A DNA stretch of 64,000 nucleotides from Borrelia duttonii Ly (GTDB lineage: Bacteria > Spirochaetota > Spirochaetia > Borreliales > Borreliaceae): positions 558,001 to 622,000 of the forward strand of contig NC_011229.1 in assembly GCF_000019685.1 (NCBI RefSeq), read 5' to 3'. A program made the translations under genes and the position numbers. The notes under the pieces are model-generated. The model did not search any database, had not been told where the DNA came from, and worked only from the letters and a program-made list of their open reading frames with translations. Of the stretch, positions 35,295 through 44,435 are shown piece by piece (position 1 is the stretch's first letter; the number at the start of each line of letters is the position of its first letter).

Positions 35295-35632
35295 GGGTTC
35301 TCCTTTAATAAAGATTTAATATAGAAATTTAATTCTGTATTGATATAATTCAATTTATTGTAATAAAGAAAATATATTTATTACATTCAGTGTAAATTAT
35401 TACGTGTTGTTATTTTTTTAATTATTGATTGGCATTTATATTTTTGTTTATATTTTGTAGGATAATTATATTAGGGTGTATTTTTGTTATGTGTAATATT
35501 TGAACGTTTGATATTTGTTTAGTATTGAGGTTTTTGATTTATAATTGATACATGACTGGTGTTTTTAGGTACATAAATTTAAATAAAACCTATGGAATTT
35601 ATTTTAGTTAGTTATATTATTAAGAGGCACTT
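35295..35632. other. 338-bp divergent intergenic region before the cheW2 operon
   Basis: No gene seen. A TATAAT at 35540-35545, with TTGTTT 19 bases upstream, is a weak candidate promoter for the chemotaxis operon. A small TTACA/TGTAA inverted pair lies near 35377-35391. Otherwise AT-rich without clear structure. Confidence 0.4.
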
Positions 35633-36166
35633 ATGGAATTAGAGGTAGATATGCAAGATACATTAAATCAGTATCTTCTATTTAGTTTAGATGAACTTTA
35701 TGCAATTGAGATTAAATATGTTGTTGAAGTATTGGAATATACTAAAATCTCAAAGATACCAAGAACTCCTGATTATATGGCAGGGATAATCAACAATAGA
35801 GGAAAGATAGTTCCAATAATTGATATTAGAAAACAATTTGGCATGGAAGAGCGTAAGGTTAGCGATGATGAAGTTAAGAAAAAAGAAATTAATACTTCAA
35901 ATATTATTATATTGACTTTAATATATGAAGGCGATGAGTTGAATCTTGGAATTTTAGTGGATCATGTTAAAGAGGTTCTTGAGTTGAGTTCATCTGATAT
36001 TGATGATGCTCCAAGGATTGGTGCGGGTTTCAATTCAAAATTTATATCTGGTATTGGTAAATGTAATGATAAATTTGTTGTTATTCTTGATGTAAAAAAT
36101 TTGTTTAATATTAAAGAACTAGCTAGATTTAAAAATACTACAATAAATGGTCCTGATGACGAGTAG
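35633..36166 (+). CDS. cheW2: chemotaxis coupling protein CheW (CheW2)
   Basis: 177 aa. CheW links chemoreceptors to CheA in the signalling array. Family features: 'QYLLFSLDELYAIEIKYVVE', 'IPRTPDYMAGIINNRGKIVP' and 'LGILVDHVKEVLEL', ending in 'ISGIGKCNDKFVVILDVKNLF'. AAGAGG precedes the ATG. First gene of a six-gene cluster (cheW2, STAS, cheA1, cheB1, MCP-like, cheY2). From memory this second Borrelia chemotaxis cluster is distinct from the cheA2 cluster that is needed for in vitro chemotaxis. Confidence 0.93.
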   Translation: MELEVDMQDTLNQYLLFSLDELYAIEIKYVVEVLEYTKISKIPRTPDYMAGIINNRGKIVPIIDIRKQFGMEERKVSDDEVKKKEINTSNIIILTLIYEGDELNLGILVDHVKEVLELSSSDIDDAPRIGAGFNSKFISGIGKCNDKFVVILDVKNLFNIKELARFKNTTINGPDDE

Positions 36167-36180
36167 GAGCTTTGAGTGTT

Positions 36181-36492
36181 ATGATTTATAAACCAGAAGG
36201 GGAACTTGTAGTAAATAATATTTTTAAAGTTAAAGAAGATCTGTTAAATATTCTGAAAAATATGAAAGAAAAAGAGACATTGGTGATTAATCTTGCAAAT
36301 GTGGAAAAAATAGATATTACTTTTATACAAATTTTATATGCTTCTAATAAGTATGCCAAAGATAGGAATTTATTTATAAAGATAGAATATCCTTCTGATG
36401 AGGTTTTAAGTTTATTAATATATGGTGGATTTTTAATAGATATTGAGGATATTGATAACTTGGATTTGGGCCTTAGTTTAATTGAATTTTAA
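36181..36492 (+). CDS. STAS-domain protein of the chemotaxis cluster
   Basis: 103 aa from ATG 36181; the upstream TTG at 36172 is only two bases from the AGGAG and is unlikely to be used. A single STAS (anti-sigma-factor-antagonist-like) domain: 'EGELVVNNIFKVKEDLLNIL', 'LVINLANVEKIDITFIQILY'. The position usually holding the phosphorylated Ser/Thr is within 'IDITF'; Thr is a possible phosphate site. STAS proteins in chemotaxis operons are usually small adaptors. It lies between cheW2 (14-base gap) and cheA1 (23-base gap). BB0566 from memory. Confidence 0.85.
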   Translation: MIYKPEGELVVNNIFKVKEDLLNILKNMKEKETLVINLANVEKIDITFIQILYASNKYAKDRNLFIKIEYPSDEVLSLLIYGGFLIDIEDIDNLDLGLSLIEF

Positions 36493-36515
36493 TTTTATGT
36501 GTTTAAGGGCAATTT

Positions 36516-38657
36516 ATGAATAGTAGTGATATGATTGATAAATTTAAGGATTCTTTTAAAGAAGAGTCTATAGAGAATATTTCAGATATTGAACATGCAC
36601 TTCTTAATATTGAATTTGAATCAGGAAAAGAAGTTATCAATTCTATTTTTAGGAATTTTCATACAATAAAGGGTAGTGCAGGGATGTTTGGTTTTAATTT
36701 TACAGCTTCTCTTGTGCATGAAATAGAGACGATTCTTGATCCTATCAAGATGGGTGTTGAAGAATTTAATCAAAGTACTGTTGATGCTACTTTGATGGCG
36801 GTTGATTTTGTTCGTGAACTCATTGAAGGAGATGAAGCTATTGATGAGATTGTATATAAGACTCGTGAAAAAAGTTTAATAGATGCAATTAAGAAGGAAC
36901 TTGGTATTGATATTGGTGTTGTTAAAGATATGGTTTTGGCTACTAATAGTGAAGTTCAAAATTCGTCAATTAATTTGGATTCTCAAGAAGCAGAATTAAA
37001 TTTGTCTTTAAATCAAAATAAATATGAAGATGAGGCTTTGAAGGTTGAGACTAAAGTTTATAGGGTCCTTTTTATTCCTTCAAGGGGAATTTTATTTCAT
37101 GGGCACAAACCAATTAATTTTTTAAAAAAGTTGTTGAATTTGGGAAATGGACAAGTTAAGGCTAGAGTAAAAAATATTCCTGATTTGGAATTGATATCTC
37201 CTGATAATGTTTATGTTGAGTGGGAATTAAAACTGGAGACAGAAGAGAGTAAAAGTACTATTGAGGATGTTTTTACATTTGTGGATGGACAGTCGAAATT
37301 TGTTATTGAGGAAGTTGATGCATCGTATGAGATAACAGATGATTCTTTTTTATTAAATAATGTAACTCAAAATGTTAATGAGATGTTTCCTGAGAAAGAG
37401 CAAAATTTATCACATTCAAAAGAACTATATAATAATAAAATGTCCTTTAAGAGTGGTGAACATAATGTTAATGATGATACTGTCAAGAGTAAAGTCAATA
37501 TTGCTAGTATTAAAGTTGATTCAAAAAAGTTAGATCATTTGGTAAATCTTGTTGGTGAACTTGTGACAATTCACTCTAAGCTTGCTAAAGAGGCTGAGAT
37601 TAGTAATAATAATGTTTTAAATTCAATTTCAGCTGAATTTTCTTTGCTTATTAATGAACTTAGAGATTATACTACAGGACTTAGAACAGTTCCTATTGAG
37701 ATTTTATTTGTAAAGTTTCAAAGAATAGTTAAAGATTTGTCTGTTCAACTTGGTAAGTCAATTCATTATTATTCTCAAGGTGGTGATACTGTTCTTGATA
37801 AGAGTATTATTGAGAGGTTAAATGAGCCTTTGGTACACTTAATTAGAAATTCAATCGATCATGGAATTGAACCTGATGAGGAGAGAGTAAAAGCCGGAAA
37901 GAAGGCCCATGGAATAATTAAACTTTCTGCACAACAATCAGGTGATTCTGTAATTGTTGTTATTGAAGATGATGGTAGGGGACTTGATAAACATAAGATA
38001 ATTAAGCGAGCTATAGAAAAAAACATAATATCTGAGGCTATATCTAGCACTTTATCTGATGTTGATATTTATAATTTAATTTTTGAGCCTGGATTTTCAA
38101 CAGCTGATGTTGTTACAAATATATCGGGTCGTGGTGTTGGAATGGATGTTGTAAAAAAACAGGTAGAATCTCTTAGAGGGAATGTAGTTATTGAGAGCGA
38201 GTTTGGTAAATATACTCGAATAAAATTAATTTTTCCTTTGACTTTGGCAATTATTGAAGGATGGCTTGTTAGGGTTTACGATCAGTATTTTATTGTTCCT
38301 TTGTCTAGTGTTGAATCTTGTCTTGAGGCTGATAAATTGGATTCTAGAGTATACGGACTTGAAAGTGGTGGTAATGTCATGGATTATAGGGGAAGTATGA
38401 TTAGCTTCATAAGGTTGAGGGAATTTTTTGAAATATCTAATGAAAAAAGTAATAGTGAACATGTTGTTGTTGTTAACACAAATAGTGGTAAAATAGGAAT
38501 TGTGGTAGATGAGGTTTTAGGACAACATCAAACCGTTATAAAAACTTTAGGTAAGGTTTATTCTAAAGTAGAAGGGGTCTCGGGAGCTACAATACTAGGA
38601 GATGGCAGCTTGGCATTAGTCATTGATGTTGATAATATAACTAAAATTATAAGGTAG
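36516..38657 (+). CDS. cheA1: chemotaxis sensor histidine kinase CheA (CheA1)
   Basis: 713 aa. P1 Hpt domain with phospho-His49 ('FHTIKGSAGMFGF'). A less conserved P2-like region follows (about 180-300). The P3 dimer helix has 'KLDHLVNLVGELVTIHSKLA', and the P4 ATPase has 'LIRNSIDHGIEPDEER', 'VIEDDGRGLD' and 'ISGRGVGMDVVKKQVESLRG'. The C-terminal P5 CheW-like domain begins near 'LIFPLTLAIIEGWLVRVYDQ'. All kinase motifs look intact. It should phosphorylate CheY2, and perhaps CheB1, encoded downstream. BB0567. Confidence 0.96.
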   Translation: MNSSDMIDKFKDSFKEESIENISDIEHALLNIEFESGKEVINSIFRNFHTIKGSAGMFGFNFTASLVHEIETILDPIKMGVEEFNQSTVDATLMAVDFVRELIEGDEAIDEIVYKTREKSLIDAIKKELGIDIGVVKDMVLATNSEVQNSSINLDSQEAELNLSLNQNKYEDEALKVETKVYRVLFIPSRGILFHGHKPINFLKKLLNLGNGQVKARVKNIPDLELISPDNVYVEWELKLETEESKSTIEDVFTFVDGQSKFVIEEVDASYEITDDSFLLNNVTQNVNEMFPEKEQNLSHSKELYNNKMSFKSGEHNVNDDTVKSKVNIASIKVDSKKLDHLVNLVGELVTIHSKLAKEAEISNNNVLNSISAEFSLLINELRDYTTGLRTVPIEILFVKFQRIVKDLSVQLGKSIHYYSQGGDTVLDKSIIERLNEPLVHLIRNSIDHGIEPDEERVKAGKKAHGIIKLSAQQSGDSVIVVIEDDGRGLDKHKIIKRAIEKNIISEAISSTLSDVDIYNLIFEPGFSTADVVTNISGRGVGMDVVKKQVESLRGNVVIESEFGKYTRIKLIFPLTLAIIEGWLVRVYDQYFIVPLSSVESCLEADKLDSRVYGLESGGNVMDYRGSMISFIRLREFFEISNEKSNSEHVVVVNTNSGKIGIVVDEVLGQHQTVIKTLGKVYSKVEGVSGATILGDGSLALVIDVDNITKIIR

Positions 38658-38718
38658 TATATTCTTAGAGTAAGATATCTTGGTTTTTGTAAAGGTAGGT
38701 TTATATTAAATAATAATA

Positions 38719-39870
38719 ATGAAAATATTGGTAATTGATATTCAAGGTCTTATAAGACAGGTTTTTGTTAGAGCCTTTTCTAAGGATGTAGATGTTGAGA
38801 TATTAAATCCGGGTTCTAATTCTTTAAATCTTATTAATGTTTTTTTGCAAAAATTTCCTGATGTAGTTATTATTGATGAAAATACGGCTAAGTCACATTT
38901 TGGAAATTCACTTAATAATGTTCTTAATAATATTTCACTTCCTGTTGTTTTTATAGCAGAGAATGAAGTTTATCCAAAATTTGGTTTTCTTGATTCTAAA
39001 AAAGATAAGATTAAATTAATAATCAATAAACTTAATTTTAAACTTACAGTTAATTTATTTAGAAGTGATTATTTAGATTTAATTAAATCAGAGATTAAGA
39101 AATTAGTGGATCATAAGTTTGTAGCTTCTTTTGAAAGTAAGAGAATAAAATCTCCTGATTTTTTTGAAAAGATTGAAAGTAAAGAGTCTGAAAGAGATAT
39201 TACTAACATAACTAAAAGTTATAAAGTTGCAGATGTTATTAATGTTTCTCCTAAAAATGGTCCAGATGTTATTCTGAAGTATCAAGGTGTAATTAATAAA
39301 AATAAGACAGGAAAAGTTATTTTTGTTGGGGCTTCAACTGGTGGTACTGAGGCTTTAAGAGTTTTTTTAAAATTATTCAAAAAAGATTCTCCTCCAATTG
39401 TAATTGTTCAACATATGCCTGGGGGTTTTACAACATCTTTTGCAAAAAGTTTAAATAATGAATTTGAAGTTGATATAAAAGAAGCTGAAGATGGAGATAT
39501 TTTAAGACCTGGTCTTGTAATAATTGCAAATGGTCATTATCATTTAATTGTGAAATATGCTAATGGAAATTATTTTACTCATCTAATTGATGGTCCTCCA
39601 GTTAGCAGACATAAACCTTCTGTTAATGTATTATTTCGTTCTGCTGCTATGTATGCAGGAGAGAATGCCATTGGAGTTATGCTTACGGGAATGGGGGATG
39701 ATGGTGCTAGTTGTATGCTTGAAATGAAAAATAATGGTGCATATAACATTGCACAAGATCAATTGACTTCTGTAGTATTTGGTATGCCTATGGAGGCAAT
39801 CAAGATAGGTGCTGTGGATAAGGTCCTTCCTTTAAATAAAATATCTGAGTGTATTTTAAGGAGATCTTAA
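38719..39870 (+). CDS. cheB1: CheB-type chemoreceptor methylesterase with degenerate receiver (CheB1)
   Basis: 383 aa. The C-terminal methylesterase domain (about 195-383) is intact: Ser in 'VGASTGGTEAL', His in 'VQHMPGGFT', Asp in 'MLTGMGDDGASCML'. It removes methyl groups from receptor glutamates. The N-terminal receiver (1-120) is worn: 'KILVIDIQGL' replaces the usual D-D pair by D-I, the switch Thr is Ala ('VVFIAENEV'), and there is no clear Lys-Pro, though an Asp remains in 'VVIIDENT'. Regulation by phosphorylation is doubtful. Its stop overlaps the next ATG by one base. Confidence 0.92.
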   Translation: MKILVIDIQGLIRQVFVRAFSKDVDVEILNPGSNSLNLINVFLQKFPDVVIIDENTAKSHFGNSLNNVLNNISLPVVFIAENEVYPKFGFLDSKKDKIKLIINKLNFKLTVNLFRSDYLDLIKSEIKKLVDHKFVASFESKRIKSPDFFEKIESKESERDITNITKSYKVADVINVSPKNGPDVILKYQGVINKNKTGKVIFVGASTGGTEALRVFLKLFKKDSPPIVIVQHMPGGFTTSFAKSLNNEFEVDIKEAEDGDILRPGLVIIANGHYHLIVKYANGNYFTHLIDGPPVSRHKPSVNVLFRSAAMYAGENAIGVMLTGMGDDGASCMLEMKNNGAYNIAQDQLTSVVFGMPMEAIKIGAVDKVLPLNKISECILRRS

Positions 39871-41642
39871 TGGAAAATAATGATAAATTTTTGGATATTG
39901 ATTCGTACATTGGTAATGTATTAACAGAACTTGAGACTTTTGATAATCGTTCAAGGCAAGTTTATGCAAGCTTAAGTAAATCGATTCCTAGGTTAATAGA
40001 AAAGCTTTCTAAAGATATTAAAGATTTGTCTTTTAATATTGGGTTTATTTCTAATCTTGATGTTGATAATGACTATTCTTTAAATAACTTTATATCTAAA
40101 GTAATAAGAGTACTTAATGATTTTGTATCTTATTTTAATTCTTCAACTGAGATTCTTGAATCTCAATTTAGTATAATACGGGATAAGGTTAAGGATATAG
40201 AAATTCTTGAAGATGTAATTGAAAAAATGAAAAAAAGTTCTATCGATATGGAGATAATGTCGATTAATACACTAACTGTTGCCATGAGAGCTGGGAGAGC
40301 TGGAGGTGCTTTTTCTTATATTACAAATGAGATTAAAACTTTAACTCAATCTATGATTAAACAAGCAGATCAGCTAACTAGTAAGGGTAGAGATATTAAG
40401 GTTGGACTTGATCGGGCTAAAGAACAGGTACTTGAAAATAATACGGCTGAGAATAAAATTCTTGAAGAATTTAAAGAGGATTTGATAAAAAATATCGATG
40501 AATTTGCAGGAAGTATTGGAGAAGTTATTGCATTTTATGATAATGTATTAAAAATACTTAATGAATTTAAATTTAAATTTGTAAATGCTGTATCTTATCT
40601 ACAATTTCAAGATAGACTTACTCAGTCTTTACATCATTTAAATGTTATGTATTCTAGCATTGATGTTTTTAAATTTAGGGATATAAGTGAAATTCAAAAA
40701 TTAAAAGTTTTATCTGTTTTTACAGATTCGTCTAAAATGATAATTAGGGATGTTATTTCTAAATTAGATGAGAATTGTATGGCTTTTGAAGAGTTTATTG
40801 ATACATCTATTTCTTCTATTCAAGTTATTAATGATTTAAAATCAGATAATTCTTCATATGTTGATATTTCAAAGTCTGTTGAATCTTGTTCTATTATCTT
40901 ATTAAATTTACTTAGGAGAATAGATGATGTTGAGAAAAATAATTCTAATTTTTTAAATCTTTATTATGAACAAATTAAACTTGTTAAATCTTTAGAATTA
41001 ATGTTTTCAAATATTTCAGCTATTTCTTCTAGATTTCAAAATATCAATATAGCATCTAAAATAGAGGTTGTAAAGAGAATTGAACTTGAAGATATGGAAG
41101 GCAATATTTCTGAAATGTCCAAAATTATTAATAATATTGATTTAAATATTACTAAAGGACGGGAATTTTTATCTCAAATAATATTTTTTTTTGAAAAAGT
41201 TGTAAAAGATTGTGACAATCGCTTTTATATTGAAAAAAATTATTTTAATAAGTTTAAGAAATTGTTTATAGAGATAAAGAGTAATATTTTTGAAATAAAA
41301 AGGCTAGCTATTGATCATGTATTATCTTATGAAATGTTTCCCGTTAATTTTTTGGAAATATTTGAAGAGGTAAAATTAGATATTCATAGTATAAAAGCTT
41401 TACGAGAGGATCTTATAAATATTGAAAAGATTTTAATTGACATAGAAAATGATATTAATAGTAATCTTGATTCAGAGTTATTAAAACACGATCTTAAGTG
41501 TATTGAAGTGGAGGATAAAGAGTTTATTCGCAGAATTGCTAATAGATTTACTTTGTTTGTTCATAAGAAGTATTTATTATCGCTTATTGAAGATGAAAAG
41601 GATGTTCATTCATTTGATGAGGGTAGTGTAATTTTATTCTAA
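39870..41642 (+). CDS. soluble methyl-accepting-chemotaxis-like helical protein
   Basis: 590 aa from ATG 39870 (AAGGAG just upstream; TAATG overlap with cheB1). No transmembrane segment or signal peptide; almost all helix. Residues about 115-180 resemble the cytoplasmic tip of chemoreceptors: 'MSINTLTVAMRAGRAGGAFS' corresponds to '[20 protein letters not shown]', and 'YITNEIKTLTQSMIKQADQL' to the following VA.EIR.LA stretch. The tip is divergent, so it may not bind CheA and CheW normally. Its position between cheB1 and cheY2 says it works in this pathway. BB0569 from memory. Confidence 0.75.
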   Translation: MENNDKFLDIDSYIGNVLTELETFDNRSRQVYASLSKSIPRLIEKLSKDIKDLSFNIGFISNLDVDNDYSLNNFISKVIRVLNDFVSYFNSSTEILESQFSIIRDKVKDIEILEDVIEKMKKSSIDMEIMSINTLTVAMRAGRAGGAFSYITNEIKTLTQSMIKQADQLTSKGRDIKVGLDRAKEQVLENNTAENKILEEFKEDLIKNIDEFAGSIGEVIAFYDNVLKILNEFKFKFVNAVSYLQFQDRLTQSLHHLNVMYSSIDVFKFRDISEIQKLKVLSVFTDSSKMIIRDVISKLDENCMAFEEFIDTSISSIQVINDLKSDNSSYVDISKSVESCSIILLNLLRRIDDVEKNNSNFLNLYYEQIKLVKSLELMFSNISAISSRFQNINIASKIEVVKRIELEDMEGNISEMSKIINNIDLNITKGREFLSQIIFFFEKVVKDCDNRFYIEKNYFNKFKKLFIEIKSNIFEIKRLAIDHVLSYEMFPVNFLEIFEEVKLDIHSIKALREDLINIEKILIDIENDINSNLDSELLKHDLKCIEVEDKEFIRRIANRFTLFVHKKYLLSLIEDEKDVHSFDEGSVILF

Positions 41643-41678
41643 CTTTTGTATACTTTTATATGGGTTTAGGAGCGTTTC

Positions 41679-42053
41679 ATGCAAAAAAGGATTTTGGTTA
41701 TAGATGACAATAGAGCTATTAGGCAAAGTGTTGCTTATATTTTGGAGCAGAATGGTTTTGCGGTTGCTGAGGCTCAAGATGGTCTTGAGGGTGTATCTAA
41801 ATTTAAGGAAGCTGTGGGACAGAGTGATAAAGATTTTGATCTAGTAATTACAGATATCAATATGCCTAATTTAGATGGAATAGGAGTGATAAAGGAGATA
41901 AGAGGGCTTGGAAGTTTTGTTCCAATACTTGTTTTAACTACTGAATCTGAACAATCGAAAGTTGATGAAGGTCGTAAAGCTGGCGCTACTGGTTGGCTTG
42001 TTAAACCTTTCAATCCCGATACTCTTATGCAAACAATATCAAAAATATTTTAA
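41679..42053 (+). CDS. cheY2: CheY-type response regulator (CheY2)
   Basis: 124 aa, single receiver domain, complete: acidic pair D9-D10 ('ILVIDDNRAIRQS'), phospho-acceptor D59 ('VITDINMPNLDG'), Thr in 'ILVLTTESEQ' and Lys in 'GWLVKPFNPD'. There is no output domain, so it must act by binding a target. In B. burgdorferi the equivalent BB0570 has been reported to matter for infection rather than swimming (from memory). Last gene of the cheW2 cluster; the following PepV-like gene starts 35 bases later on the same strand. Confidence 0.95.
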   Translation: MQKRILVIDDNRAIRQSVAYILEQNGFAVAEAQDGLEGVSKFKEAVGQSDKDFDLVITDINMPNLDGIGVIKEIRGLGSFVPILVLTTESEQSKVDEGRKAGATGWLVKPFNPDTLMQTISKIF

Positions 42054-42087
42054 TTTTTATTTTTAGATTATCGTAAGGTTTAGTCTT

Positions 42088-43431
42088 ATGAGTTTTAAGC
42101 TAGATAAACAGTTTTATTTTCATTTAGGAGAATTAATTAAATTTAATAGTGTTAATGCTCCTGCATTAAAAAGTAAGCCTTTTGGAGAACAAATTGATTT
42201 ATGTCTAGATAAAGTATTAGAAATTGCTCGAGATATTGGTTTTAAAGTTTATAAAGATCCAGATGGATATTATGGTTTTGCTGAAATGGGTCAGGGCGAT
42301 GAACTTATGGGTATTTTAACTCATATTGATATTGTTGATGTTGGCAGCATATCCAAATGGCATTCAAATCCTTTTGAACTTGGTTTTCGAGATGGAAGAG
42401 TTTATGCTAGGGGTATTTTAGATGATAAGGGACCTTTAATGGCTGTTCTTTATGCTTTTAAAATGTTGCTATTAGAGAAAATTTGTTTTAAGAAGAGATT
42501 TAGAGTGATTTTTGGCACAGATGAAGAGACTGAATGGCGTTGTATTGAGCAGTATAAGATTAAAGAAGAGATTCCTGATTTTTCTTTTACTCCTGATGGT
42601 GATTTTCCTATTGTTAATGCTGAGAAGGGGTTATTGCAATTTGATGTTATTAGTGATGAAAAATTTTTTATGAATCTTGAGCTTGGCATAGGGTATAATG
42701 TTATTCCTGATGAATGTTCTTTTGAGCTTGGTGATGCTAATAAAGATGATTTTAGAATCTTACTTGATAATTTTGATGGTAAAATTAGATATAAGTTTTT
42801 TGAAAACAATGTTTTAATTCATGGCATTTCTGCTCATGCCTCTTTACCTGAACTTGGTGTTAATGTTGCTCCTTATGCATTAGATATTATTAAATCTTTA
42901 GGAATAAGAAGTAATTTTATTGCTTTTTTTGAAGACAGGATTGGTTTTACTATCAATGGAGAGAAATTGTTTGGGAAGGTTTTGGAAGATTTGCAATCTG
43001 GAAAACTTACTCTTTGTTTAACAAAAATTAAATTGTCTAAAACATCTAATCAAATTTTGTCTTTTGATATGAGGTATCCTATAAGTTATAAAAGGGAAGA
43101 TTTGGTAAGTTTAATAAAGAAAACTTTAGATTTATATTCTCTAAATTATAGTGAAGTTTCTTTTCTTGATCCTCTTTATGTTGATTCTAATTTAAAATTT
43201 ATTTCATCTTTAATGGAAGTTTATCAGAATTTTACAGGTGAGAGTGATGTTAATCCTATTTCTATTGGTGGTGCAACTTATTCAAGAGCTTTGAAAAATT
43301 GTGTTGCTTTTGGACCATTATTTAAAGGTTCAGATAATACAGCCCATCAGGTTAATGAGTATATTAATGAAAATGAACTTATGGATCTTATTTTGATTTA
43401 TAAGAATGCTGTTGAAAAACTTAATACTTAA
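42088..43431 (+). CDS. pepV: M20-family zinc dipeptidase, PepV type
   Basis: 447 aa. Cytoplasmic dipeptidase that splits dipeptides from imported peptides, useful in an organism that depends on host amino acids. Zinc-site segments in order: 'LTHIDIVDVG' (His, Asp), 'YARGILDDKGPL' (bridging Asp), 'FGTDEETEWRCIEQY' (catalytic Glu pair), 'FSFTPDGDFPIVNAEKG' (Asp), and 'NTAHQVNEYI' (final His) near the C-terminus. The 'TPDGDFPIVNAEKG' phrase is specific to PepV rather than DapE or ArgE. It is followed by tRNA-Leu on the opposite strand. Confidence 0.88.
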   Translation: MSFKLDKQFYFHLGELIKFNSVNAPALKSKPFGEQIDLCLDKVLEIARDIGFKVYKDPDGYYGFAEMGQGDELMGILTHIDIVDVGSISKWHSNPFELGFRDGRVYARGILDDKGPLMAVLYAFKMLLLEKICFKKRFRVIFGTDEETEWRCIEQYKIKEEIPDFSFTPDGDFPIVNAEKGLLQFDVISDEKFFMNLELGIGYNVIPDECSFELGDANKDDFRILLDNFDGKIRYKFFENNVLIHGISAHASLPELGVNVAPYALDIIKSLGIRSNFIAFFEDRIGFTINGEKLFGKVLEDLQSGKLTLCLTKIKLSKTSNQILSFDMRYPISYKREDLVSLIKKTLDLYSLNYSEVSFLDPLYVDSNLKFISSLMEVYQNFTGESDVNPISIGGATYSRALKNCVAFGPLFKGSDNTAHQVNEYINENELMDLILIYKNAVEKLNT

Positions 43432-43437
43432 AAATAG

Positions 43438-43521
43438 TACCGGTAGTCGGAGTCGAACCGACACGAGATTGCTCTCATCAGATTTTGAGTCTGACGCGTC
43501 TACCAATTCCGCCATACCGGC
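43438..43521 (-). tRNA. tRNA-Leu (anticodon CAA)
   Basis: 84 nt class II tRNA. Acceptor GCCGGTA/TACCGGT (first pair G-U), D arm GGCGGAATTGGTAGACGC, anticodon arm TCAGA-CTCAAAA-TCTGA with CAA at 34-36, a long variable arm (GAGAGCAATCTC), T arm GTCGG-TTCGACT-CCGAC and discriminator A. It lies nine bases downstream of pyrH on the same strand and may be cotranscribed with it. Confidence 0.97.
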
Positions 43522-43529
43522 AATAGATT

Positions 43530-44219
43530 TTATTTTACTACAATAGTTCCTAAAAAATCATCATTTTTATCAAAAACTTTTTGTAAATTTGTAAGATCAG
43601 TGCCATTAAGTATATAAGCTTTAATTCCAAGTTTTAATGCTAGTTCTGTTGCTATTGGATCAAATGGTAAATGTGAACCAGGTTCCCAATCTTTTCCTAC
43701 GATATTTTGTAATTTATTCCAAGTGATGTTTTTAAATCCTTTTGCATCATTATATTTTTTTGGATCTTTATCATATATTTGATCAATATTGGTTAAATTA
43801 ATTATTTCGTTTGAATTGAACTTTTCGGCAAATTTTACGGTAATATAATCTGTTGAAAATCCTGATTTCCATCCTGATGCAACTAATATTTGTCCTTTAA
43901 ATTGAAAATCTTCAGTTGGATTGCTTACAATATCGTTAATGCAAAATGGTTGCATTGCTTTGCTTATAAGAGTTGCATTTAGTTTAGTTGCCATTATTCC
44001 AATTTCATCGAGTTCATGATTTTTAAATTTAGGATTAATTTGCTTATAAGCATCTTGATATTCTCTTGCTGTTTTTCCGCCTCCTGTAATTAAAATAACT
44101 TTTCTATTGTGTTCTTTTTTTATCCATTGAAAAATAAGATTTTTTAAATTTTTAATGTATGTTGTATTAATGTGATTAGGATTGATTATCCCTCCCCCAA
44201 GACTAATTATCTTTATCAT
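43530..44219 (-). CDS. pyrH: UMP kinase (PyrH), archaeal-like branch
   Basis: 229 aa. Phosphorylates UMP to UDP in pyrimidine salvage, supplying UTP to pyrG further along. Amino-acid-kinase fold: 'IISLGGGIINP' (4-14), 'ILITGGGKTAREYQ', 'TNIDQIYDKDPKKYNDAKGF' and 'LPFDPIATELALKLGIK'. The first motif S-L-G-G-G with no LKLSGEAL, the GGGKTAREY phrase and the short length are typical of archaeal-type UMP kinases rather than the common bacterial form. From memory it is BB0571, older name smbA. Confidence 0.9.
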   Translation of the reverse strand: MIKIISLGGGIINPNHINTTYIKNLKNLIFQWIKKEHNRKVILITGGGKTAREYQDAYKQINPKFKNHELDEIGIMATKLNATLISKAMQPFCINDIVSNPTEDFQFKGQILVASGWKSGFSTDYITVKFAEKFNSNEIINLTNIDQIYDKDPKKYNDAKGFKNITWNKLQNIVGKDWEPGSHLPFDPIATELALKLGIKAYILNGTDLTNLQKVFDKNDDFLGTIVVK

Positions 44220-44435
44220 CTAAACTCCTTATTTGAGTCGGTTATTTTTTTATTTAAATTTGTATTATATAGTATATTTATATTCAGGTTGTTGGAAAAT
44301 ATGATTTAAAATCATATTACCTTATTAACTATACTATATTGTGCAATGTTTCCTTATATCTTATAGTTAAGAATATTTATTATATTGAATTGTTTACAGG
44401 TTTTGCTTAGGTAGGTATTTAGTTAGGAGGATTTT

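Noticed and set aside
42450-42809. 119-codon frame antisense to the dipeptidase gene
   Set aside because: The plus-strand M20 enzyme is well supported in the same bases; the antisense product matches no family.
42088-43431. Assignment of the M20 enzyme as DapE or ArgE
   Set aside because: The PepV-specific wording around TPDGDFPIVNAEKG and the 447-residue length favour a dipeptidase, and no lysine or arginine synthesis genes are nearby.
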